From positions 1 to 7,041 of the forward strand of contig JADCBH010000167.1 in assembly GCA_020253595.1 (NCBI GenBank): a stretch of 7,041 bases of DNA. The letters run 5' to 3'. The DNA comes from Brevundimonas sp. Its GTDB lineage: Bacteria; Pseudomonadota; Alphaproteobacteria; Caulobacterales; Caulobacteraceae. This document shows positions 1-5,143 of the stretch, piece after piece (the first letter of the stretch is position 1; each line of letters begins with the position of its first letter). The position numbers and the translations under genes are program-made. The notes beneath the pieces were generated by a model that saw only the letters and a program-made list of their open reading frames with translations, made no database searches and was not told the origin of the DNA.

Positions 1-167
1 AGGTCGCCCGCGTCGAGGGCATCCCGGTCGGCATCAGCTCCGGCGCCGCCCTGACCGCCGCCTTCCGTCAGGCCGCGCTGGACGAAAACGCGGGCAAGAC
101 CATCGTGGTCATCATCCCCAGCTTCGCGGAGCGCTACCTGTCCACGGCCCTGTTCGAGGGACTGTAG
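1..167 (+). CDS. cysK: Cysteine synthase (O-acetylserine sulfhydrylase), C-terminal end, partial at 5' edge
   Basis: This is the last 54 codons of a PLP-dependent cysteine synthase, which makes L-cysteine from O-acetylserine and sulfide in the cytoplasm. The frame begins at base 3 and ends in TAG at 165-167. The visible peptide contains EGIPVGISSGAA, the conserved segment whose serine contacts the pyridine nitrogen of PLP in this family. It is followed by NAGKTIVVIIPSFAERYLST, the family's C-terminal strand, with the common 'DTGERYLST' appearing here as SFAERYLST. The protein ends in ALFEGL, at about the usual end of the family, so the 3' end looks intact. The start and the catalytic lysine lie outside the window. 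A CysK/CysM paralogue cannot be fully excluded from this fragment. The gene converges on the membrane protein gene with 8 bases between stop codons, leaving no room for a separate terminator. Confidence 0.88.
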   Translation, partial: VARVEGIPVGISSGAALTAAFRQAALDENAGKTIVVIIPSFAERYLSTALFEGL

Positions 168-175
168 GGCAGGCC

Positions 176-910
176 CTAGCCCAAGATGCCGCCGGCGACC
201 CCAATCGCCATGATCGGCACGCTGGCGAAGAACGTCGAGATCAGATTGAACAGGGTGATCAGCGTCGCTTTTCCGAAGCCTGCCAGCGGAGACTCGTACC
301 AGCGTCCCTTTCCGACCCGCAGGAAGGCTGCGAAGGCGAACGCGGTCATGACCAGCATCGACCATCCCAGGGACGCTGGATGGTAGGCGAGGAAACCGAG
401 CGGGACGAACGGGATGGTCCAGACATTCAGGAAGTGAAAGGTCGCCCGAAAGGACCGGCGCCAGCCCAGGTCTTCCTTGTCCCACCACCGAAGCAGCGGT
501 GCCGAAAACACCGCATAAAAGCCCGCTGTGATGGGGACGAGAACCAGCGACATCCAGCTGTCGGCGTCGGCCATGAAGGCGTCACGGCTTTTTCCCGCAG
601 CTTCGAGAAGGGGGTCGATTTCTTCTGGTGGAAGACCTTCCAGCATCGTGCTGGTCCCACCCATAAGGAATATCTGCAGCATCAGGATGCCGCACAGCGT
701 CAGGTAAAGACGCATGGGTCGAGCGTAGTCTCCGCCGCCGGTCGGGCCGCCCACCATATAGGCCTGCAATACAGCAGCGGGACGCAACAGGCAGTCCTTG
801 ACGGTTCTCAGCTCAAGCTGGCCAAAACCGATCGCATCCTCACCGATGTCGGACAGCGTCCGGGTGTTTTCCCCCGTCGGAGGCTCGGAGGAGTCTGAGG
901 GTCGCGTCAT
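176..910 (-). CDS. Small multi-pass membrane protein, DUF3667-like
   Basis: This encodes a 244-aa protein of unknown function. After a hydrophilic, Ser/Thr/Glu-rich N-terminus (about residues 1-30) come an RTVKDCLLRPAAVLQAY segment and YARPMRLYL (about 62-70). This matches the 'RTv-dll-RP...Y-xP-RLYL' layout I associate with DUF3667 membrane proteins. Hydrophobic segments lie at about 67-85, 119-140, 158-177, 181-197 and 214-243, so I expect four or five membrane helices in the inner membrane. A short loop rich in acidic residues (about 90-118) lies between the first two. The zinc-ribbon Cys pairs usual at the N-terminus of DUF3667 proteins are absent. The ATG at 908-910 is preceded by GGGGAGAG about six bases upstream, a good ribosome-binding site that supports this start. 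The gene looks monocistronic and is divergent from the first DUF2336 gene. Family assignment is by recalled pattern, and no function is inferred. Confidence 0.8.
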   Translation of the reverse strand: MTRPSDSSEPPTGENTRTLSDIGEDAIGFGQLELRTVKDCLLRPAAVLQAYMVGGPTGGGDYARPMRLYLTLCGILMLQIFLMGGTSTMLEGLPPEEIDPLLEAAGKSRDAFMADADSWMSLVLVPITAGFYAVFSAPLLRWWDKEDLGWRRSFRATFHFLNVWTIPFVPLGFLAYHPASLGWSMLVMTAFAFAAFLRVGKGRWYESPLAGFGKATLITLFNLISTFFASVPIMAIGVAGGILG

Positions 911-949
911 GGCCGGTCTCTCCCCTTCGCCCAGCAGTCGACCTGCGCA

Positions 950-980
950 GTCTTAGCTTGGGCAGGACACATGTGGTCAA
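950..980 (-). promoter_or_regulatory. Possible housekeeping promoter for the membrane protein gene
   Basis: On the minus strand, TTGACC (975-980) is followed by GCTAAGAC (950-957). These resemble the Caulobacter housekeeping sigma elements TTGACGS and GCTANAWC, with one mismatch in each. The gap of 17 bases between TTGACC and GCTAAG is somewhat longer than usual for that class. The promoter would give a leader of roughly 30 bases before the ATG at 910. This is a pattern match only. Confidence 0.35.
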
Positions 981-1032
981 GGGGCACGCCGTCACAGCCG
1001 GTTAACCCAACCTGATTACTCTCGGGCTCGAC

Positions 1033-2250
1033 ATGTCCGAACCGGCGTCCGTCCCGCCCCCTGAGGCCGCGAAAGCCAGCTTCCGCGCGCGCGCTGCGCT
1101 GCTGAAACGGCTGGCCGACATCGTGTCCCTGCCGGCCAGTCGGGTGAACGCCTTCGAACGCGCCATGACGGGCGACCTGCTGGTCGAGATGCTGAGTCTG
1201 GCTTCCCCGGAGGAGCGCAAGCGCGTGGCCATCCGGCTGACGCCCCTTGCAGAACTCCCCAACAGTCTGCTGCGGCTTCTGCTGCGCGATGACGCCGAGA
1301 TCGCCGGGCCCCTGATCGAGGGTTGCCTGGCCCTGAACGATGCGGACCTGTGCGCCTGCGCCGCCGACACCGGGACCGAGCACCGCCTGATCATGGCGGG
1401 TCGTCGCGGCATTTCGGAGGTCGTGACCGAGAGCCTGATCGCCTTTGACGAACCTGCGGTGATCCACGCCCTTCTGCGGAACACCACTGCGAAACTGTCC
1501 CAGCCGGGCATCGATGCGGTCGTCAGCCTGAGCCGCAAGGTACCCGAGCTGTGCGAGCATCTTCTGCGCCGGCCCGAGCTCAGGCCGTCCGGGGCCTATG
1601 TGATGTTCTGGTGGTGCGGCCCGGATTACAGGAAGACCATCCTCCAGCGCTTCGCCGTGTCGCGTGAAGTGCTTCAGGAGGTTTCCGAGGACGTCTTCGG
1701 CATGGCCGCCGCGGAGAACTGGCAGGACCCGGTCTCGCGCAAGGCCTTGCAGTTCATCGAGCGTCGCCAGAGAAACCGCGCCGCCATCGAAAAGAGCCCC
1801 TACGACAACCTCGAGCACGCCGTCTCCGAAGCCGCCAAGGCGGGTCTGACCTCCGGGCTGGCCGCCGAGATGGCCTATCTGGCGGGCATCAAGCCCCTGA
1901 CCGGAGCCAAGATTCTGGGCGATGTCGGCGGCGAGCCGCTGGCGATCCTGTGCAAGGCCACGGGCATGACGCGGTTCGACCTGGAGAACCTGTGGCGATC
2001 GCTGCGGCGCCCGCTGGCCGACGCCGCGGGAGAGCCGCATCCCGACTGGGCGCGGGTGCAGATGATCTTCGAGATGCTGGCGGTCGATCGCGCCCAGACC
2101 GTGCTGCGTTACTGGAACTGGTCGCTGTCGTCCGCCATGTCACCGGCCCTGATCAAGGCCATCCGTGCGGGTGACGAAGAGGCGCTGGATCAATACTCCG
2201 CGCCCGAGCGGGCCGCGATGCTGGCGCTCGCGGAAGACTTCGGCCGCTGA
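1033..2250 (+). CDS. DUF2336 domain protein (405 aa)
   Basis: This encodes a soluble, mostly helical protein of the DUF2336 family, common in Caulobacterales and other alphaproteobacteria and without a firmly known function. No signal peptide or membrane segment is visible. Helical repeat-like units run from about residue 20. The conserved core RLLLRDDAEIAGPLIEGC (81-98) leads through TEHRLIMAGRRGISEVVTESL (115-135) and LLRNTTAKLS (147-156) to LLRRPELRP (177-185). A C-terminal block holds GAKILGDVGGEPLAILCKATG (291-311) and AQTVLRYWNWSL (354-365). Each block has a counterpart in the 371-aa protein at 3035-4150, so the two are diverged paralogues. An in-frame TAA at 1003 limits extension, and ATG 1033 is the only plausible start. 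It has no clear Shine-Dalgarno sequence, so a short or near-leaderless mRNA is possible. The mucR-family gene follows on the same strand after 158 bases. A scaffold or regulatory role is plausible for a HEAT-like fold but is inference. Confidence 0.9.
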   Translation: MSEPASVPPPEAAKASFRARAALLKRLADIVSLPASRVNAFERAMTGDLLVEMLSLASPEERKRVAIRLTPLAELPNSLLRLLLRDDAEIAGPLIEGCLALNDADLCACAADTGTEHRLIMAGRRGISEVVTESLIAFDEPAVIHALLRNTTAKLSQPGIDAVVSLSRKVPELCEHLLRRPELRPSGAYVMFWWCGPDYRKTILQRFAVSREVLQEVSEDVFGMAAAENWQDPVSRKALQFIERRQRNRAAIEKSPYDNLEHAVSEAAKAGLTSGLAAEMAYLAGIKPLTGAKILGDVGGEPLAILCKATGMTRFDLENLWRSLRRPLADAAGEPHPDWARVQMIFEMLAVDRAQTVLRYWNWSLSSAMSPALIKAIRAGDEEALDQYSAPERAAMLALAEDFGR

Positions 2251-2268
2251 ACCCTTCGGGTCGATCAG
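2247..2268 (+). terminator. Weak hairpin just after the first DUF2336 stop codon
   Basis: ACCC-TTC-GGGT (2251-2261) forms a small stem. It can be extended by CTGA (2247-2250) pairing with TCAG (2265-2268) across a three-base bulge. There is no T-tract, so this is at best a weak intrinsic terminator or attenuator between the DUF2336 gene and the mucR-family gene. Read-through remains possible. Confidence 0.22.
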
Positions 2269-2328
2269 AACAGTAGAGTTGGCCCTTTTGCGTAGAGCGA
2301 GGCCTGCTGACCTGTCTTCGCAAAGCAT

Positions 2329-2368
2329 TTGCCTTGGTCGTCGAACCTGATTATCAGCGCGAGTCTCG
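2329..2368 (+). promoter_or_regulatory. Candidate promoter/operator region of the mucR-family gene
   Basis: TTGCCT (2329-2334) and TTATCA (2351-2356), 16 bases apart, are candidate -35 and -10 elements. The -10 lies inside a perfect dyad, CTGAT-T-ATCAG (2347-2357). A second dyad, CGAG-T-CTCG (2360-2368), begins three bases later and contains GAGTC (2361-2365), the GANTC target of the CcrM methyltransferase. Ros/MucR regulators commonly control their own promoters, so these dyads are reasonable candidate operators. The promoter itself is a pattern match only. Confidence 0.33.
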
Positions 2369-2396
2369 ATCGCCGAAGTGCGAACAGTCCAAAAAC

Positions 2397-2403
2397 AAGG
2401 AAA
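2397..2403 (+). promoter_or_regulatory. Ribosome-binding site deciding the GTG start of the mucR-family gene
   Basis: AAGGAAA lies five bases before the GTG at 2409-2411. The open frame runs back in phase to a TTG at 2334, but that upstream stretch does not resemble a MucR N-terminus. The protein read from 2409 begins directly with the family's LLEMTADIVSAYV block, which supports this site as the real one. Confidence 0.6.
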
Positions 2404-2408
2404 CGCCC

Positions 2409-2852
2409 GTGGACGCCTCAAGACCTGAAGACCGCTCCGAACTGCTGGAAATGACGGCGGACATCGTGTCGGCCTATGTCGGCAACAACACCGTCTCGGC
2501 CGCCGAGCTGCCGGGCCTGATTTCGAACATCCACGCGGCGCTGAGCCAGGTTTCGACCGGCACTGTCGAGGTGGCGCCCGAGCCCAAGGAGCCGGCGGTG
2601 CCGATCCGCAAGTCGATCAGCCCCGATTTCCTGATCTGCCTGGAAGACGGCCGCAAGTTCAAGTCGCTGAAGCGCCACCTGCGCACCAAGTACGACATGA
2701 GCCCGGAAGAGTACCGCGCCAAGTGGGGCCTGGCCAAGGACTACCCCATGGTCGCCCCGAACTACGCCAAGGCCCGTTCGGACCTGGCCAAGCAGATGGG
2801 TCTGGGCCAGGGCGGCCGCAAACCCGCCCGCGCCGGCCGCGCCAAGAAGTAG
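2409..2852 (+). CDS. mucR: MucR/Ros-family transcriptional regulator
   Basis: This encodes a 147-aa DNA-binding regulator, close to the usual family length. The N-terminal helical region, LLEMTADIVSAYVGNNTVSAAELPGLI (about residues 12-38), is the family's oligomerisation part. A Pro/Glu-rich linker leads to the zinc-finger-like domain at about 70-125, with ICLEDGRKFKSLKRHL, SPEEYRAKWGL and DYPMVAPNYA all clearly recognisable. The tail (136-147) is basic. Family members bind AT-rich promoter DNA, and in Caulobacter MucR proteins act in cell-cycle gene control alongside CtrA and GcrA. Of the four zinc positions, Cys77 and His90 are present, Asp80 replaces the second Cys, and the final His pair is Lys94-Tyr95. 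A classical zinc site is therefore unlikely. The GTG start is chosen for its AAGGAAA site and fit to family length. The gene has its own leader with dyads and ends before a palindromic repeat. Confidence 0.92.
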   Translation: MDASRPEDRSELLEMTADIVSAYVGNNTVSAAELPGLISNIHAALSQVSTGTVEVAPEPKEPAVPIRKSISPDFLICLEDGRKFKSLKRHLRTKYDMSPEEYRAKWGLAKDYPMVAPNYAKARSDLAKQMGLGQGGRKPARAGRAKK

Positions 2853-2862
2853 GTTTCACGAA

Positions 2863-3028
2863 ATCCTCCCACGCATCGCGGGGGAGGGGGACCGCCCGAA
2901 GGGTGGTGGAGGGGGCGGACGCGCACACCGTGTCTGGAGCCGCTCCCTCCACCGCTTCGCGGTTCCCTCCTTGGCTCGGCTTCGCCGCGCCTGCGTCGAC
3001 CCCCGTTCGCTTTGCTTCGGGGGAGGAT
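2863..3028. repeat. Palindromic intergenic repeat with 8-base terminal inverted ends (MITE/REP-like)
   Basis: A 166-base non-coding element fills nearly all of the gap between two convergent genes. Its ends are perfect inverted copies: ATCCTCCC (2863-2870) and GGGAGGAT (3021-3028). Nested inside are several hairpins: ACCGCCC-GAA-GGGTGGT (2891-2907, one G-T pair), GGTGGAGGG (2905-2913) with CCCTCCACC (2945-2953), ACCGC-TTC-GCGGT (2951-2963), CGGC-TTC-GCCG (2978-2988), and CCCCCG (3000-3005) with CGGGGG (3018-3023). It starts 10 bases after the mucR-family stop and ends 6 bases before the other stop codon. It probably serves as a bidirectional terminator. From memory, Caulobacterales genomes carry many intergenic copies of TCCTCCC-ended palindromes, and this looks like one of them. 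Multi-copy status cannot be confirmed from one window. Confidence 0.7.
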
Positions 3029-3034
3029 AAGGGG

Positions 3035-4150
3035 TTAGGCCGCCTCGGCGCTGCGGCGCATCCGCCAGAAGCGCAGGGTGCGCAGGGCCACGTCGCGCTG
3101 CAGATCCCCGTACATCTTGGCGTAGCTCTGGGCCTTGCCCATGGCGTTTTCCTCGGTGTTGAGGATCACCACGGCGAAGGTCAGGAACAGGGCGCGGTCC
3201 AGGTCCGCCGCCTTGCAGATCAGCGCCAGGGCATCGAGTTCCTTCTTCTCCACGATCGAGGCGGCGGTGTGGAAGTCGACATCGGCCAGCTGGGCCAGTG
3301 AAATCAGGAACGAGGTCCGGCTGCCCGAGCGCAGGAAGCGGGCCAGCATCGTCGGCGTCAGCTGGTTGGCGGCCTTCAGCTCTCCGACATAGGCCAGGCA
3401 CTCCGCGTAGTCGGACGGCAGGTCGCCGTGCTCGCTGGCCACGCGGGCGCGACCGGCAGCGAGCGCGATTTCCAGTAGGGCCGGATCCATGGAGGCGTTC
3501 CGCTCCAGGATGTTCTGACGCAGGCGGGCCTCGACCACGAAGTACATCTCGTTCAGCAGGTCCGGCGGCAGGCTCTTGCGCTGGACCGTCGCGGCGTGAA
3601 GCGCCGGGTTAGCCTTGGCGCGCTCGACCGCGGTCTCGCTGGCGGTTCGCGACAGGCGGGCGCCGTCGTTGCGCAGCAGGGTGCCCAGGGTGTTGTCGTC
3701 GCCGCGTTCGACGATGACGTCCGACACGGCCTCGGACACGGTGGTGCGTTGCGACACCGCCCTCAGGTGATCCTGACCCTTGGTCCGCACCACGCCCAGC
3801 AGATCATCGTCGGTCAGGACGGTGGAGGCGCGCAGCACGGCTGTGGCCACGCAGGCCTCGTCATTCGCCAGTCGCCGGATCAGGCCGCGAGGCGCGTCGG
3901 GGGCCAGGGCGAAGCGGGCCGACAGTTCTGCCCGGACGGCGGTTTCCATCTCGGCGGTCAGATCCGTCAGGACGGAATCGTAGAGGCTGTCCTCTGCGGC
4001 GGTCCGCTGCGTCGAGCCGAAGAAGTGATCCGTCAGTTCGCGCAGCAGGGCGCGGCGTTTCTCGGACGACTCTTCCTGGGCCAGCAGGACCAGGTCAGGC
4101 AGACGCGAGCCGGTTTCGGCCGGGGGTTCGATCACGGGGGCATCACTCAT
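3035..4150 (-). CDS. DUF2336 domain protein (371 aa), second paralogue
   Basis: This encodes a soluble helical protein of the DUF2336 family without a signal peptide or membrane segment. The core runs GLIRRLANDEACVATAVL (89-106), LTDDDLLGVV (112-121), DHLRAVSQRTTVSEAVSDVIVERGD (127-151), LLRNDGARLS (158-167) and LPPD (194-197). The C-terminal block contains TAASIVEKKELDALALICKAA (295-315) and ALRTLRFWRMRR (355-366). These line up with the same blocks of the 405-aa protein at 1033-2250, although overall identity looks low. The shared layout is most like helical repeats. The ATG at 4148-4150 overlaps the TGA of the upstream proline-rich gene as ATGA, and no strong Shine-Dalgarno sequence is visible, so translation is probably coupled to that gene. 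A GANTC site (4155-4159) lies just before the start. The gene ends in TAA beside the palindromic repeat. Function is unknown. Confidence 0.9.
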   Translation of the reverse strand: MSDAPVIEPPAETGSRLPDLVLLAQEESSEKRRALLRELTDHFFGSTQRTAAEDSLYDSVLTDLTAEMETAVRAELSARFALAPDAPRGLIRRLANDEACVATAVLRASTVLTDDDLLGVVRTKGQDHLRAVSQRTTVSEAVSDVIVERGDDNTLGTLLRNDGARLSRTASETAVERAKANPALHAATVQRKSLPPDLLNEMYFVVEARLRQNILERNASMDPALLEIALAAGRARVASEHGDLPSDYAECLAYVGELKAANQLTPTMLARFLRSGSRTSFLISLAQLADVDFHTAASIVEKKELDALALICKAADLDRALFLTFAVVILNTEENAMGKAQSYAKMYGDLQRDVALRTLRFWRMRRSAEAA

Positions 4151-5079
4151 GGAAGACTCGGGTCGGCATTGGCAACGGGGATGCGACGACCCTGGGCGTC
4201 GCGGCGCGGAGGTTCGAACTCGGGCGGCGCGGCGAGATCGAGCGCCACGCTGTCGAAGAAGACGGGATCCGGCATGACGGCGGGGTCCGGCTGGCGACCC
4301 GCCTCACGGTGGACCGAGTAGTAGCGGGCCGGGGCCTGGCCGGTTGCGCTGGTCTGGACCGGGGCCTGCTGAACCGGGGCCTGCTGCACCGGGGCGACGG
4401 GCGCGGAGGTCGAGGCCGCCACTTCGGTCGGAACGGTCGCGGGGGCCGTGCCCTGCGCACGCAGGCGGAAGATCGGGGCGTCCGGCCGGGGCGCCATCGG
4501 GTCGGCGGTGTTGGACATGGCCGGGCCCATGGTTGGTGCCGTCGCCGGTGCCGTGGCCGGGCCATAGACCGGCTGGGCGACCGGCGGCGGCGGCGCCACA
4601 GCGGCCGTGCGGACCGGCGCGCTCATGACCGGCGGCGGGGGAGGCGGCGGTGGCGGCGGCGGTGGCGCGGCGGCCAGCTCTGTGGTGGCGTAGGCGAGCG
4701 GATCGGGATTGCCCGGCGCGAAGGACGGGGCGACCCGCGGGCCGATCCAGGCGCTGGCCGGGGTCAGGGCGCCCTCGCTGATAGGGAGCGGCGGATTGAA
4801 GGGCTGCATCTGCGGCCGGGCCAGGCCCTGGGACGGAGCGACCCGGCGCGGCAGGATGTCGGACTGCGCGGCCGTCGCCATCCGGGGCGGGGTCGTCGAG
4901 GTCGTGCGGTTCGCCCACGACAGATAGCGGGACCCCGTGGGAGGAGCCTGCGTCTGCGCCTGCGCCACGCTGCCCAGCGCGAGACAGGCCAGGGCGGTCG
5001 CAAGGCCGAGGCCTGCGGTCTGGACCGTCTGACGGGCGCGATCGTGCGGCGGATGGGCCAAGGTGGAGCTCCGGTCCAT
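4147..5079 (-). CDS. Exported proline-rich protein of unknown function
   Basis: This encodes a 310-aa protein I do not recognise beyond its general form. Residues 1-41 look like a signal peptide: an extended basic n-region, a hydrophobic core at about 22-36, and an AQA cleavage motif ending at Ala41. The mature chain is poor in charged residues and rich in Pro and Ala. It includes twelve consecutive prolines (139-150) and an APVQQ-type repeat (229-241). Two less biased segments may be conserved anchors: SRYLSW (50-55) just after the signal, and RYYSVHREAGRQPDP (252-266) in the C-terminal part. The protein is probably periplasmic or envelope-associated and intrinsically disordered. It is the first gene of a coupled pair with the DUF2336 gene (ATGA overlap). 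The ATG at 5077-5079 has no clear Shine-Dalgarno sequence. A TTG seven codons in is preceded by GGAG and is an alternative start that would leave the signal peptide intact. Confidence 0.8.
   Translation of the reverse strand: MDRSSTLAHPPHDRARQTVQTAGLGLATALACLALGSVAQAQTQAPPTGSRYLSWANRTTSTTPPRMATAAQSDILPRRVAPSQGLARPQMQPFNPPLPISEGALTPASAWIGPRVAPSFAPGNPDPLAYATTELAAAPPPPPPPPPPPPVMSAPVRTAAVAPPPPVAQPVYGPATAPATAPTMGPAMSNTADPMAPRPDAPIFRLRAQGTAPATVPTEVAASTSAPVAPVQQAPVQQAPVQTSATGQAPARYYSVHREAGRQPDPAVMPDPVFFDSVALDLAAPPEFEPPRRDAQGRRIPVANADPSLP
4358..4395. repeat. Short in-frame tandem repeat in the proline-rich gene
   Basis: The 14-base word ACCGGGGCCTGCTG occurs at 4358-4371 and 4373-4386, with a third partial copy (ACCGGGGC) at 4388-4395. 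The period is 15 bases, equal to five codons. It encodes the APVQQAPVQQAPV run, so copy-number changes would keep the frame. Confidence 0.75.
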
Positions 5080-5111
5080 GACGGACTGAGGCCGACCCTA
5101 GCGTTGTGCGG

Positions 5112-5138
5112 CTTAACCCCGGACTAACGCGGGTTAAG
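5112..5138. promoter_or_regulatory. TTAA-rich palindrome resembling a CtrA box, upstream of the proline-rich/DUF2336 operon
   Basis: CTTAACCC (5112-5119) and GGGTTAAG (5131-5138) are perfect inverted repeats around an 11-base centre. Within it, TTAA-N7-CTAAC (5113-5128) matches the CtrA recognition form TTAA-N7-TTAAC with one mismatch. It lies 33 bases upstream of the ATG at 5079 and 5 bases after the permease stop codon. The same 8-bp stem could instead act as a terminator for the ABC operon, but no T-tract follows it on the minus strand. Both readings are inferences from pattern. Confidence 0.4.
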
Positions 5139-5143
5139 AGACG

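Noticed and set aside
907..2040. Long open frame on the minus strand (377 codons) opposite the first DUF2336 gene
   Set aside because: Its product is Gln/Arg/Gly-rich with no recognisable domain. The + strand protein has clear family blocks, so this is a GC-rich antisense shadow.
2334..2408. N-terminal extension of the MucR-family protein from a TTG at 2334
   Set aside because: The 25 extra residues do not look like the family and would overlap the promoter-like elements. The GTG at 2409 has a good ribosome-binding site and gives the normal length.
2723..3301. Open frames crossing the palindromic repeat on both strands (for example 2723-3301 + and 2856-3401 -)
   Set aside because: They arise from the GC-rich repeat plus off-frame reads of flanking genes. 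No family features or plausible starts were seen.
4981..4986. Possible lipobox (ALAC, Cys32) in the proline-rich protein's signal peptide
   Set aside because: The residue order before Cys is A-L-A rather than L-A/S-G/A, and a clean AQA site for signal peptidase I follows at residue 41, so lipoprotein processing is not supported.
4309..5127. Open frame on + (272 codons) opposite the proline-rich gene
   Set aside because: The product is an Arg/Gly-rich chain with no fold signals. The minus frame has a signal peptide and an ATGA junction with the next gene, so this is a shadow.
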